Assembly (NCBI RefSeq): GCF_050589605.1
Contig: NZ_JBNGOO010000005.1
Strand: one strand, 5' to 3'
From: Granulosicoccus sp947495035
GTDB lineage: Bacteria; Pseudomonadota; Gammaproteobacteria; Granulosicoccales; Granulosicoccaceae
Length of the DNA: 64,000 bases
Shown here: piece after piece, positions 51,038-60,189 of the stretch
Layout: each line of letters starts with the position of its first letter
Position numbering within the stretch: the stretch's first letter is position 1
Translations under genes and position numbers: made by a program
The notes under the pieces: model-generated
Told to the model about the DNA's origin: nothing
Seen by the model: the letters and a program-made list of their open reading frames with translations, nothing else
The model's database searches: none

Positions 51038-52045
51038 CTATTTTACTCCGGCTACCTTGTGCCCTGTGGCACCTGATTTCAGAAGCCCATCGAAATAGGC
51101 GATTGTCTTTTCCAGGCCCTGCTCCAGCTTCACCTGCGGCTCCCAGCCAAGCTCATTGCGTGCCTTGGTGATGTCCGGACGACGCTGAGTGGGATCGTCA
51201 CTGGGCAGTTCCTTGAACACCAGTTCCGAGCTGGAGCCGGTCATCTCGATGACCTTCTCCGCCAGCTGACGAATGGTGAACTCGTCCGGATTGCCGATAT
51301 TGACCGGCCCGGTGAAATCGTCGCCGGTGCCCATGATGCGCACGAAGGCGTCGATCAGATCCAGGCAGTAGCAGAACGAGCGAGTCTGATCGCCTTCACC
51401 GTAGATGGTGATCGGCTCACCGGTCAGAGCCTGCATGATGAAGTTGGACACGACGCGGCCATCGTTGGGATGCATGCGTGGGCCATAGGTATTGAAGATA
51501 CGACCCACCTTGATACGCAGATCGTGCTGACGGTGGTAATCGAAGAACAGGGTTTCCGCACAACGCTTGCCCTCGTCATAGCAGGACCGGAAACCGATCG
51601 GATTCACATGTCCCCAGTAGCTCTCGTGCTGCGGATGAATCTTGGGGTCACCGTAGACTTCACTGGTTGAGGCCTGGAAGATCTTCGCCCCCGTTCGCTT
51701 GGCAAGACCCAGCATGTTGATGGCACCGTGAACGCTGGTCTTGGTGGTCTGCACCGGGTCATGCTGGTAGTGAATGGGCGACGCGGGACAAGCCAGGTTG
51801 TAGATTTCGTCAATCTCCAGATAAATCGGGAAGGTTACGTCATGACGCAACAACTCGAAGCTGGGGTTGTCCATCAAGGGCAATATGTTCAGCTTGGATC
51901 CGGTGAAGTAGTTGTCCATACAGATCACTTCATTGCCTTCATTCAGAAGACGTTCACACAGATGTGATCCCAGGAATCCTGCCCCACCAGTAACCAGAAT
52001 TCTCTTCCGGACCAAACTGCCGGGCGTTGAAGTAGCGTCGTTCAT
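51038..52045 (-). CDS. UDP-glucuronate decarboxylase (UDP-xylose synthase)
   Basis: The enzyme oxidises and decarboxylates UDP-glucuronate to UDP-xylose. I place the start at ATG 52045 (MNDATSTPGSLVRKRIL), giving 335 residues; the frame reaches 52162. Diagnostic features are LVTGGAGFLGSHLCERLL, NYFTGSKLNILPLM, YNLACPASPIHYQHDP, the catalytic STSEVYGDPKIHPQ, the Tyr-Lys pair in SCYDEGKRCAE and NTYGPRMHPNDGRVVSNF. It is the first gene of the UXS-rfbA-GT2 operon and implies a xylose, or a xylose-derived sugar, in the surface polysaccharide. Confidence 0.93.
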   Translation of the reverse strand: MNDATSTPGSLVRKRILVTGGAGFLGSHLCERLLNEGNEVICMDNYFTGSKLNILPLMDNPSFELLRHDVTFPIYLEIDEIYNLACPASPIHYQHDPVQTTKTSVHGAINMLGLAKRTGAKIFQASTSEVYGDPKIHPQHESYWGHVNPIGFRSCYDEGKRCAETLFFDYHRQHDLRIKVGRIFNTYGPRMHPNDGRVVSNFIMQALTGEPITIYGEGDQTRSFCYCLDLIDAFVRIMGTGDDFTGPVNIGNPDEFTIRQLAEKVIEMTGSSSELVFKELPSDDPTQRRPDITKARNELGWEPQVKLEQGLEKTIAYFDGLLKSGATGHKVAGVK

Positions 52046-52123
52046 CGGATAAATGATTTTCCTGAATGCATGAATGTGTAATGGAAACAGCCTGAAGAAA
52101 CAGAGTCTGCAAGGTCGGCCGCC

Positions 52124-52129
52124 ATTATA
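52124..52129 (-). promoter_or_regulatory. -10 box of the UDP-xylose synthase operon
   Basis: The minus strand carries a perfect TATAAT at 52129-52124, 79 bp before the UDP-glucuronate decarboxylase start. The -35 region is poor, so the assignment is tentative. Confidence 0.4.
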
Positions 52130-52250
52130 AGAGCTAAAGCCTGCGATATGGCTTTTGCGCAATTACACCTCATCCGTATTCGAGCAATTAGCGAGCCAGT
52201 GATCAGTCCCCGCACAGAGCCTGATAACTCCCCCAGGTGCCATTTATCTG

Positions 52251-52961
52251 TCACAGCAGCAAGGCAATGACCGCTATGCCGATGAGCAGACCTGTCAGAA
52301 CGTCTCGCACCAGCCTCTTGCCGGACCAGGACGGTGCCTCCACTTTCCTGCGCGGTATCTGTGGGAGTACGGATGCTGGCTGTCGCAGCAGATTTCCAGC
52401 AATATCAGATAGTTGATCGGTCTTGATACCACACGCCAGGGCATAGGCCAGAAAGGTATTGACCGCCTTTGCGCCGCCGTCTCCCGGGTTTTGCTGAACC
52501 ATTTGTGTCAAGGTGGACAAGGCCTTGGCATCCAGGCCCTCCTCTCGTGCTACCGATCTGGCATGGTTCAGATCCAGCTCAAGGTTAACAATCGTGGAAA
52601 TGTGATTTTCCAGTGCCTGTCGGGACAAACCACCTTGTCCGAACGCGCTCTCAGCCTGTTCCATTGCGCTGTCAATGGCCACAGCCTGCTTGTCGGGCTT
52701 TTTCTGAACACCGAATTCGACGATCATTCGAGTTGTTCGCAGCGGCACACCGTGAGCCCGCAGCATCTCTCGAATGTCATCCATCTCGTTGATCAGGTCA
52801 CTGAATTCCTCGACCGCACGCTTGACCGGATTGTCGGCCGTGGAACGAGGTCGTCGCGCCTCCTCGCCCGCCTGCTCGACATCGGCATCATCACCGTACT
52901 CGGCATCATTGGCCGGCAGTTGTTTTTTCTCGACAGCAGCTTGAGGCACGCGCTTACCCAT
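52251..52961 (-). CDS. Uncharacterised tail-anchored protein in the capsule region
   Basis: I do not recognise this 236-residue protein. The first 45 residues are polar and acidic (DAEYGDDADVEQAGEEARR), followed by a mainly helical domain (about 50-195) containing FSDLINEMDDIREMLRAHG and LDAKALSTLTQMVQQNPGDG. It ends with one hydrophobic helix, VLTGLLIGIAVIALLL, right at the C-terminus, so it is probably a tail-anchored inner-membrane protein with its domain in the cytoplasm. It lies between the sulfotransferase and the UDP-xylose synthase genes. A scaffold or regulator of polysaccharide assembly is possible but not supported by motifs. Confidence 0.65.
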   Translation of the reverse strand: MGKRVPQAAVEKKQLPANDAEYGDDADVEQAGEEARRPRSTADNPVKRAVEEFSDLINEMDDIREMLRAHGVPLRTTRMIVEFGVQKKPDKQAVAIDSAMEQAESAFGQGGLSRQALENHISTIVNLELDLNHARSVAREEGLDAKALSTLTQMVQQNPGDGGAKAVNTFLAYALACGIKTDQLSDIAGNLLRQPASVLPQIPRRKVEAPSWSGKRLVRDVLTGLLIGIAVIALLL

Positions 52962-53065
52962 CCCGATCGCTTGTCAATGACCAGCAGCAAACATGCCACT
53001 GACCGAAGGTGCCAGTCATGGCGTTGAAGCAGGAGGCCTTCCACGACGGACAGTTGCTCACGCGT

Positions 53066-53890
53066 CTATCGAACCAGCGTCAGACGACGTGCAGCAGCAC
53101 TGCCCACCCGCTGCTCCAACCGTTGCAGACTGGCCGCAAATCGCCCGGAGGCGTAGCTGTACAACTGCAGATCCAGCCGATTCCTGACGCAAAGTTCGTC
53201 GAACAGATCGTTGCCGATCTCGCGTCTCAGCAGCTCTATTCTCTGCTCGATGGAAGTGCTGCTGGCGTCGGTGACATTTTCCCGATGCTCTTTCACGATC
53301 AGTTCCGGAAACCGCTTGCGGGTGCACTCGGCCATCAGTTGCAGAGATTCCGTGAATCGATCAACCAGGCCGACAAAGGGCAAGGAATCAATGAATCCAC
53401 AGGCAGCCGGCAGCAGGTCGTGGTTGTATCGATGCAGACGCTGCCTGACATCATCGTAGGCAAGATTGCTCAGTCTGGACACCTGGAAGTTGGCAATCAC
53501 GCTGGTATTCTTCTGCTTGAATTTCTCCTCGATGTAGTCGGTCAATGAACCCTTGGGTTCACTCAGACCTTGTTGCTTCTGCCATTCGAACAACCAGGCT
53601 GACCGTACTCTCGACAAGGGTTCACGCAGGAATACCACAGGAGTGACGTGAAAGCTGCCCTGCGGCACCGGCGGAACCAACTGATGTGATGAAACGGCTC
53701 TGATCCTCGGGTTCGCTTCCAGCCACTGTTGCAGTTCCTGGCCCGATATCTTGGCACCCGACTCCGGCTTGTCCCATGAGGCCCAGGTGTCCCCCAGGGA
53801 CAGCTGCAGCAGTCTCTCGACAGATGTCCCGGCATTCTTGAAAAGATGGTAATGCACGATCACCGATCTTCTTCTGGCAGTCTGGCTCAT
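53066..53890 (-). CDS. Sulfotransferase-family protein (capsule region 2)
   Basis: The start is ATG 53890, overlapping the stop of the upstream glycosyltransferase (ATGA), which gives 274 residues; the longer frame is not needed. The PAPS P-loop is VHYHLFKNAGTSVERLLQ near residues 12-29 and the 3-prime-phosphate segment VVFLREPLSRVRSAWLFEW near 85-103, as in the sulfotransferase 2 (carbohydrate) family. It is cytoplasmic. Coupling to a GT2/GT4 fusion suggests that it sulfates the sugar added by that enzyme. Confidence 0.82.
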   Translation of the reverse strand: MSQTARRRSVIVHYHLFKNAGTSVERLLQLSLGDTWASWDKPESGAKISGQELQQWLEANPRIRAVSSHQLVPPVPQGSFHVTPVVFLREPLSRVRSAWLFEWQKQQGLSEPKGSLTDYIEEKFKQKNTSVIANFQVSRLSNLAYDDVRQRLHRYNHDLLPAACGFIDSLPFVGLVDRFTESLQLMAECTRKRFPELIVKEHRENVTDASSTSIEQRIELLRREIGNDLFDELCVRNRLDLQLYSYASGRFAASLQRLEQRVGSAAARRLTLVR

Positions 53891-56436
53891 CGTTTTTCTA
53901 CCTGTTGTCCTGCGACGGTGGTATCCAGTTTCAGATTGTCGAACACGCCTTGCATCGCCGCCACACCTGACGCCCGGGAATAGCACCTGTCCCTGAGTTC
54001 CACTGCATTGGCACGAATGTCTTCCCACAGAGCCTGATCATCCAGCAGACGCTCGATATGACTGACCCACTGTTCCGGGGAATGCGCAATCAGGGTACTG
54101 CGACCATCGACCAGACCCGTAGCCTCCGCTGCCACCGGTGACAACACTGTCGGCACTCCGTAGGCGAGGCTGTCCAGAACCTTGCCCTTGATGCCCGCAC
54201 CTGCCTGCAGCGGGGCGACAAATGCAAGTGTCTCTGTAAACACATCGTCCAGCGACTTCGCATAGCCTTCCAGTACCACCCCCTCCTGCCTGTCCCAACC
54301 ACTGTCCTCTGGCATGTGGCTGCCCCAGACATGGAATCTCAGGGTAGGCCTTCTCGCCATCAGCAATGGCATGACATGCTCGACAAACCAGGTCACGGCC
54401 TCCCTGTTAGGAGGGTGACCGAAGCCTCCCAGAAACGTGATTCCACTGCGCTTGCCCACGGGCTTGCCGGACGACTCGGCTTGCAATACCCAGGGACAGC
54501 GGAACAGCTTGTGCCTGTCGAGTATGTGAGAGGCGATGATCTCGATCTCGACATCACTGTACGAGAGCACCGCGTCGGCCGACTTCATGACAGCCAGCTC
54601 TCGTCGACGCGTTTCCTCAGCCGCGGAAAGGTCCTCCTGACCGCTGACCCAGGCCGTTCGCATTTCCCGCAGAAAGTGCAGATCGGCATTGTTGAAGATG
54701 ATGCGCGCCTCACTGTACTGCCGAACCAGAGGGATGATCTTTTCCGCAACGACATAGCGCGTTACATAGACCGCATCGAATTCGGCTGCCCGGCGTTCCA
54801 TGAACTTCTGGATGGATCGGTGAAACGGCGCATGCACACACTCGACTCCCAACTGTTGCAGGTAATTCACATGCACCCCGAGGTGCAGAAGGTTGTGCGG
54901 CAGGAAGGTAACCTTGCAGCCCAGCGCCAGCAGGAGCTTGAGCTCCTGAATCGCCGCGTAACTGCCCGCATCCTGCCCGAGACGTGGAAAGCCGTTGTCC
55001 ACCATCAGCACGCGCAGCCCACGATTCCTGTCCTTGTGCCGGCCCAGATTGACACCTTCGGTACCCCGCCCCGCAAACTGCGCTTTCCAGGTCGCCTTGA
55101 AATGCTCGGCATTGACAAGCTGATGCTGCTTTACGCCACTGGCGGTATCAGTACCATGACTGCGCCCTTCATAGTGCACGACCGTGGCTTGCGGACAATA
55201 CAGGGTCCGATAACCAGCTGCCCTGAGCTTGAATGACAGGTCGGTATCTTCATAGTAGGCGGGCGCGTACTGTTCACTGAACCCGCCCACGGCATTCCAG
55301 GCATCACGCGACACCATCAATGCAGCACCGGTCAGGTAATCCACCTCACGCACATAATTGAATTCGGGATCATCACTCTGCCTGCCATGGCCGACGTTCC
55401 AGGGGGTACCGCTGTCCCACACGATGCCACCGGCATCCTGCAAACTGCCATCGGGATAGATCAGCTTCGCACCGACCGCACCTACCCCGCTGAAGCGCTC
55501 GAAGACCTCGAGCATTCGGTCGATCCAGCCTGCCTCGACTTCGGTATCGTTGTTGAGAAACACGATATGGTTGCCCCGAGCCATGGATGCTGCCTTGTTG
55601 CAGCTGTGGAGGAAACCCAGGTTCTGTTCATTGCGGATGACACGCAGGTTGAGCACGCGGGATTCCATGGCGCTGGTTGCATCGGTAGACGCATCATCCA
55701 CCACGATGATTTCCACATTGGCCCTGTCACCGGATAGCACCAGAGATGTCAGGCACTGGTATGTCAGCTGAAACTGATTGTGGGCGGGAATGATGATGCT
55801 GACGCTGGTCTCGCGGTTCTCCGGGTCGAACTCCGGCAAGCTCAACAATGGCCAGTGCTCCAGACTGGCCAGCGTGGTGATGCTGCAGGAATCCAGCCTC
55901 GCCAGTTTTGCCTGCGCACCAGCGGGCAAGCGCGGTTCGGCCCGTGCCTGATAGTGTTTGCGGATTCGCCGGATCGGTTTGAGTACCGGGGACACCACCG
56001 CATCGAGCCGGCGTCGATTGCGACTCCTGCGCCGAGGCGCGAGGCCATGCAGACTCCTCGAATCCAGCTCTTCGGCTTGCACAGCCAGGGGGTCACGGCA
56101 ATGCAGTGTGAACGGCACGGCCGCGATCACCGAGCCGGATGTCGTATCGAACAATTCCAGCTCTATACGTTGACCACTGTAGAAGGGAATCCGAACCTCG
56201 ATGCTGAACCCATGGCAGCCTTGTCCGAAACCTGCTCGCTGCAGATCCGTGCGCAGCCGATCCGCCACCCCTGAGCCGATGCAGGTACGACCCGCACGCA
56301 CGCCGACCTGGACCGCCTGGTCCGGTCGGGCACTGTCAAAGGCCCAGCCGTGAACCCTGTTGCCTTCGACCCTTTCGATGAGACCTGTAATCGGTGCCTC
56401 CGGCAGCGAGTCGGACGGGGATGTTGCAGCCACCAT
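53887..56436 (-). CDS. Multidomain glycosyltransferase (accessory domain + GT2 + GT4-like)
   Basis: The 849-residue protein has three parts. Residues 1-130 form a beta-rich accessory domain (NRVHGWAFDSARPDQAVQVG, GFGQGCHGFSIEV) often attached to surface-glycan enzymes. Residues 210-450 are a GT2 domain (VSIIIPAHNQFQLTYQCLTS, IIVVDDASTDATSAME, VFLNNDTEVEAGWIDRML, GAVGAKLIYPDGSLQDAGG, YYEDTDLSFKLRAAGYRT). Residues 490-840 are a GT4-like domain (LRVLMVDNGFPRLGQDAGSY, DAVLSYSDVEIE, GITFLGGFGHPP, VFTETLAFVAPLQAGAGIKG, SLAYGVPTVLSP). It can probably add two different sugars in sequence. It is followed by a coupled sulfotransferase gene and preceded by another one 10 bp upstream. Confidence 0.88.
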   Translation of the reverse strand: MVAATSPSDSLPEAPITGLIERVEGNRVHGWAFDSARPDQAVQVGVRAGRTCIGSGVADRLRTDLQRAGFGQGCHGFSIEVRIPFYSGQRIELELFDTTSGSVIAAVPFTLHCRDPLAVQAEELDSRSLHGLAPRRRSRNRRRLDAVVSPVLKPIRRIRKHYQARAEPRLPAGAQAKLARLDSCSITTLASLEHWPLLSLPEFDPENRETSVSIIIPAHNQFQLTYQCLTSLVLSGDRANVEIIVVDDASTDATSAMESRVLNLRVIRNEQNLGFLHSCNKAASMARGNHIVFLNNDTEVEAGWIDRMLEVFERFSGVGAVGAKLIYPDGSLQDAGGIVWDSGTPWNVGHGRQSDDPEFNYVREVDYLTGAALMVSRDAWNAVGGFSEQYAPAYYEDTDLSFKLRAAGYRTLYCPQATVVHYEGRSHGTDTASGVKQHQLVNAEHFKATWKAQFAGRGTEGVNLGRHKDRNRGLRVLMVDNGFPRLGQDAGSYAAIQELKLLLALGCKVTFLPHNLLHLGVHVNYLQQLGVECVHAPFHRSIQKFMERRAAEFDAVYVTRYVVAEKIIPLVRQYSEARIIFNNADLHFLREMRTAWVSGQEDLSAAEETRRRELAVMKSADAVLSYSDVEIEIIASHILDRHKLFRCPWVLQAESSGKPVGKRSGITFLGGFGHPPNREAVTWFVEHVMPLLMARRPTLRFHVWGSHMPEDSGWDRQEGVVLEGYAKSLDDVFTETLAFVAPLQAGAGIKGKVLDSLAYGVPTVLSPVAAEATGLVDGRSTLIAHSPEQWVSHIERLLDDQALWEDIRANAVELRDRCYSRASGVAAMQGVFDNLKLDTTVAGQQVEKR

Positions 56437-56446
56437 GTCAGGGATA

Positions 56447-57121
56447 TCAGGCAGTCTTCAGTTGGGCGTTGTCTCCGAATGTCTCGCGCTCGTAATATCC
56501 TTCATCGAACCAGTAGGAAAATTTCGTGGCGATGGCCTGCTCGGAGCGCTCGCACATGTATTCGCTGTAATGGGCACGTTTCGACGCATTAAGATGCCCG
56601 AGCACCGGCATGTCGAAACCGAATTTCTCCGAGTACCGGTTCAAGTCATCATTCATCTGCTCGAAACGGATTATCTGCAGATTGTCCGGCTGCTTGCCAT
56701 CGATGGTCATCCAGTTCTTCGGCGAGCTCACACCTACCTTTTCGCAGAAATTGACGAAATCGTTTTCGTGTGCGATGACGAAATTGGGTCGCTCCTTGTT
56801 CGCCTTGTAAGTCTGCCTCATGAAGTGGTAGTTGGACACCATCAGGTCATAGGGGTTGCGAATGCAGCAGAAGATCCCCTTCATGGTACGGATATCGCCG
56901 CCCTGTTCCGCCACGATTTCATCGGACTGTGCCAGATTCTCATGACCTCGACCTACCACGATACCGGTCTTCTCCAGTTCGCAATCAGCCAGCTCATTGA
57001 CCTGCCCTCTGGATATATAGCCCGATATGGGGCGGGGCCAGGCCTGCACGAAAAAGCGCGTCAGGGTCTTACCGGCAGTTTTCGGGTAGTGCACAAACAG
57101 ATAATCATCACACCACAGCAT
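56447..57121 (-). CDS. Sulfotransferase-family protein (capsule region 3)
   Basis: The 224-residue protein has the PAPS P-loop LFVHYPKTAGKTLTRFFVQ at about 8-26 and the phosphate-binding segment FCCIRNPYDLMVSNYHFMRQ near 83-102 with Arg and Ser in the expected places. The rest is short, so the acceptor-binding part is small. It lies 10 bp upstream of the GT2/GT4 fusion in the same direction. It is the third such gene in the region; an acceptor cannot be named. Confidence 0.8.
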   Translation of the reverse strand: MLWCDDYLFVHYPKTAGKTLTRFFVQAWPRPISGYISRGQVNELADCELEKTGIVVGRGHENLAQSDEIVAEQGGDIRTMKGIFCCIRNPYDLMVSNYHFMRQTYKANKERPNFVIAHENDFVNFCEKVGVSSPKNWMTIDGKQPDNLQIIRFEQMNDDLNRYSEKFGFDMPVLGHLNASKRAHYSEYMCERSEQAIATKFSYWFDEGYYERETFGDNAQLKTA

Positions 57122-57258
57122 TTTCTTTTCTCCAGCATTGGATCGGCAGGCGTCCGACCCGGGATCTTCCGATCAGGGTTTATCGATGGATTGGCAGACA
57201 GGCTGACCACAATGGTCGAAACCGGTCTGCCGGCAACGCGTTTTCATGGACGGACAGT

Positions 57259-60078
57259 TCAGGCAGACTTGCGTAACTTGCGGTGCAAGGATTGATCCAT
57301 GATGTCGAGAATTTCACCCACCCTGCTCTCCCAGGCAATGGTATCCATGGTGGACTGCCACTGCGCGGAACGGGTATCGACAGGATTCTCCAGAGACTCC
57401 CTGATTGCCAGAACGAACTCGGCTGCAGTGGTGGCTGTCTTCAAGGCGCTACCCAGGCTTTCCAGATTCGCAACCTCAGACGAGACAATCGGCAGACCTG
57501 CCGCAAAGTAGTTGTAGACTTTCAGTGGGTTCATGCGCTCGGTCAACTGATTGTTCAGATGAGGGACGATGCCCACATCCAGAGACTTCAGATGAAAGGC
57601 CAGCTCGTCATAGCGCACGACACCCGGTACGTGCACATTGTCATGCTTTGCCAGACTGTCGGCATTGGGGTTGTCGCTGGATGGTCCGAAGAACACGAAA
57701 GAGACATCCGGCATCGCGGCCACGACTTCATGCAACAAGGTCCAGTCGATCCGGTCTCTCAGATTGCCGACATAGCCGACTACCGGACCCTTGATATCCT
57801 TGAGCGAATCAGGCACTGGCGCATCCGGAAAGCGGTCGAACCTCTCTGCCCCGTTTGCCACGACATGAATCCTGTCGCTGGCGTGCTCCTGCATGGCTTC
57901 CGCCAGCGAATCACAATTGGCAAACACGAGATCAGCACTGCCGAGCGTGTCATGATAGCTTTTCTCCAGCTGACGCTTGAATGTCGGCGTGCCATCCCAG
58001 GCACGCTGATCGTCGATCAGATCCGCAATGACCCCACCGAAACCGACCTTTTCGATCAGCTCCGGTGCATCCCATATGACCGGACAGAACCAGGCGACCG
58101 TATTGCGTGCCCGCATTCCATGCTCTTCCAGCTGCTCATTCACGAAACGCACGTAGGAACCCTTGGAATGGACTTCCTGCCCCAGCAGTCGTGCAGGTCT
58201 CGGCTGTCTGGAAAAGACATGTGTTCGGTGGCGTACGATGCTGGTGTCGTAGATCCCCATCTGCCGATCGATGAGATTGGTCATGATCAGTTGTTGTTGT
58301 CCGTTCTTCACCAGTTTCGGATTCTCGAACTGATCGTTCATCGACGGAGTCGACACCGGGGCATCGAAGTGCACCATCTTCCTGATGCGACCCGATCGCG
58401 CGAACTCCTTGGCGATCATGTCGGAACGTCTGCCGTAGATGTTGCTGTCATTCTGTTTCCAGAAGAAGGCAATGTCATAACTGCTTGATCGTGAGCGAAT
58501 GAGGGACGGAAAGCGACTCGTCTTTCCAGCCGCTCCAGACGCCACATCAGTTGACGCGAGTTCGCCTCGACGCTCTCTTGCAGATCTGAACACCTCGCCA
58601 CGCAGCCCACGATAGTGATTGCGGAAGATGTCCACCAGTTCGGCAAGCGCCGCCGGCATGCCGCGCTCGTCATCAACGGATTTCCTGGCGGAGAACAGGG
58701 AAACAACCGACTCCGGTTCGGATGCTGCCGTCCGGCGCTCACAGGTGTCTCGAGCTTCACTGATGGCCTGGTCCAGGCGCGTTCGATTCACAGCCAGACC
58801 CAGCTCACTCAAAAAGCTGCGGCGTTCCTGATTCACGATGTCCGGCGATGTTCTCCCCCCTTCCTTGACCCATGCGGCCTTGATGCCGGCGATGGTATTG
58901 CGCAGGCCTTCGTTATCCGTCTCGCGGATGGCACCACTTGCAATCAGGTCTTCCAGCGGTGGTGTCCGGGTCGCAATCACGGGAACACCCAGAGACAGAG
59001 CGTCCGAGACCTTCGCCGGAATCTGGTACTGGCTGATCGCATGATCGACGTCCTGAATCAATGGAACGAGATCGGCACCTGCCAACAGCTCGGGCAGTTC
59101 ATCGAACGAGCAGTTCGGGTGCAACACGACTCTCGCCCGGGAGTAGCTCGCCAGTCTTTCCTTCAACGAGGCATCCGTGATGCTACCCACGATATGAAAG
59201 ACCATATCCGGATCATCCAGCTCATCCAGTGCGCGGGTCACTTCCAGCACGCCCTTGTGCGGACGCGGCGTTCCGATGAACAGCAGCGCAAAATCGGTCT
59301 CGGCAATGCCGAGCTTCTGTCGTGCCGCAGCCCTCTTCTCCGACGAGTTCCTGAATTGCAATTCATCCCGCGCATGGCGGATCATGTGACCACCAAAGCG
59401 GGAGCGCAAGGCGACATTGGATACAGTGATGGCATCTGCAGCGGGAATCAGAGTCTGCGCATAGCGGGTGCCAAGCTCTTCGAAGGGAAGATGCAATGCG
59501 GCGTGCAGATCGGATTTCAGATCATCCACACTTGCATATTCCTCATTCCTGAAGAACGACAGCTCGAAGTCATCGACATCCAGAACCAGAGGACAGTCAC
59601 AGGCCTCCTTGATCAGGGCTCCCAGATACAGAGACGGCAGACGCGGCTTGCAGACATAGACAATGTCATAGTGTTGTCCGGCCGCCAGGGCTTCCGCCTT
59701 CGGCACGAACTCGGATATGTCGGCACAATGGAAACTGCGAATGCGCATGTCGGCGTTCGCCAGAGGTCCCCAGAGGGAGGTCCCGTAGCGTGGCCACATG
59801 GGACCGATGAGGTCGACATTCCAGTCCTTCTTGAGCAACTGGTAAAGCACATAGGCTCGACCGGCCGGATTGTGGGCCAGATCCCAGGACACCACTGCCG
59901 CGCGCCCACGCTTCTTTGCCTTGGGCTCTTCCTGCACTGACATCAAGGCGGCCTTGCGAGCATCCTCCATGCCGGCCTTGTATCGTCTGGCTTCCGATAC
60001 ACTGTATGCCGCAACCTCTTCTGAAAGATTGATCAGATTGCGTGTCAGCCTGGTTATCTTGACATCATTCGGATGCAT
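57259..60078 (-). CDS. Large glycosyltransferase with two GT4 domains
   Basis: The 939-residue protein has an N-terminal helical segment (1-55) and then two GT-B domains. The first (about 60-430) shows WDLAHNPAGRAYVLYQLLKK, VLDVDDFELSFF, LLFIGTPRPHKGVLEVTRAL and ISQYQIPAKVSDALSLGVPV with the EX7E-like region near ADLVPLIQD. The second (about 540-930) shows IAFFWKQNDSNIYGRRSDMI, DLIDDQRAWDG, IHVVANGAERFDRFPDAP, VVGYVGNLRDRIDWTLLHEV and MNPLKVYNYFAAGLPIVSSE. Fused GT4 pairs often build a disaccharide or alternating polymer. It stands 137 bp upstream of the sulfotransferase gene. Confidence 0.87.
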   Translation of the reverse strand: MHPNDVKITRLTRNLINLSEEVAAYSVSEARRYKAGMEDARKAALMSVQEEPKAKKRGRAAVVSWDLAHNPAGRAYVLYQLLKKDWNVDLIGPMWPRYGTSLWGPLANADMRIRSFHCADISEFVPKAEALAAGQHYDIVYVCKPRLPSLYLGALIKEACDCPLVLDVDDFELSFFRNEEYASVDDLKSDLHAALHLPFEELGTRYAQTLIPAADAITVSNVALRSRFGGHMIRHARDELQFRNSSEKRAAARQKLGIAETDFALLFIGTPRPHKGVLEVTRALDELDDPDMVFHIVGSITDASLKERLASYSRARVVLHPNCSFDELPELLAGADLVPLIQDVDHAISQYQIPAKVSDALSLGVPVIATRTPPLEDLIASGAIRETDNEGLRNTIAGIKAAWVKEGGRTSPDIVNQERRSFLSELGLAVNRTRLDQAISEARDTCERRTAASEPESVVSLFSARKSVDDERGMPAALAELVDIFRNHYRGLRGEVFRSARERRGELASTDVASGAAGKTSRFPSLIRSRSSSYDIAFFWKQNDSNIYGRRSDMIAKEFARSGRIRKMVHFDAPVSTPSMNDQFENPKLVKNGQQQLIMTNLIDRQMGIYDTSIVRHRTHVFSRQPRPARLLGQEVHSKGSYVRFVNEQLEEHGMRARNTVAWFCPVIWDAPELIEKVGFGGVIADLIDDQRAWDGTPTFKRQLEKSYHDTLGSADLVFANCDSLAEAMQEHASDRIHVVANGAERFDRFPDAPVPDSLKDIKGPVVGYVGNLRDRIDWTLLHEVVAAMPDVSFVFFGPSSDNPNADSLAKHDNVHVPGVVRYDELAFHLKSLDVGIVPHLNNQLTERMNPLKVYNYFAAGLPIVSSEVANLESLGSALKTATTAAEFVLAIRESLENPVDTRSAQWQSTMDTIAWESRVGEILDIMDQSLHRKLRKSA

Positions 60079-60189
60079 TGACTTTCGATCCTTGTTTTCT
60101 GTATAGGGTTTGCATGCGTTGCAACGCAGCGACAGCGGCCAGTGACTGACGGCTTGCCCTCGAGCACCGGCAGACGGTGACTGTCGAGA

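Noticed and set aside
58615..59940. 441-codon plus-strand frame
   Set aside because: Antisense shadow of the double GT4 gene with no protein family features.
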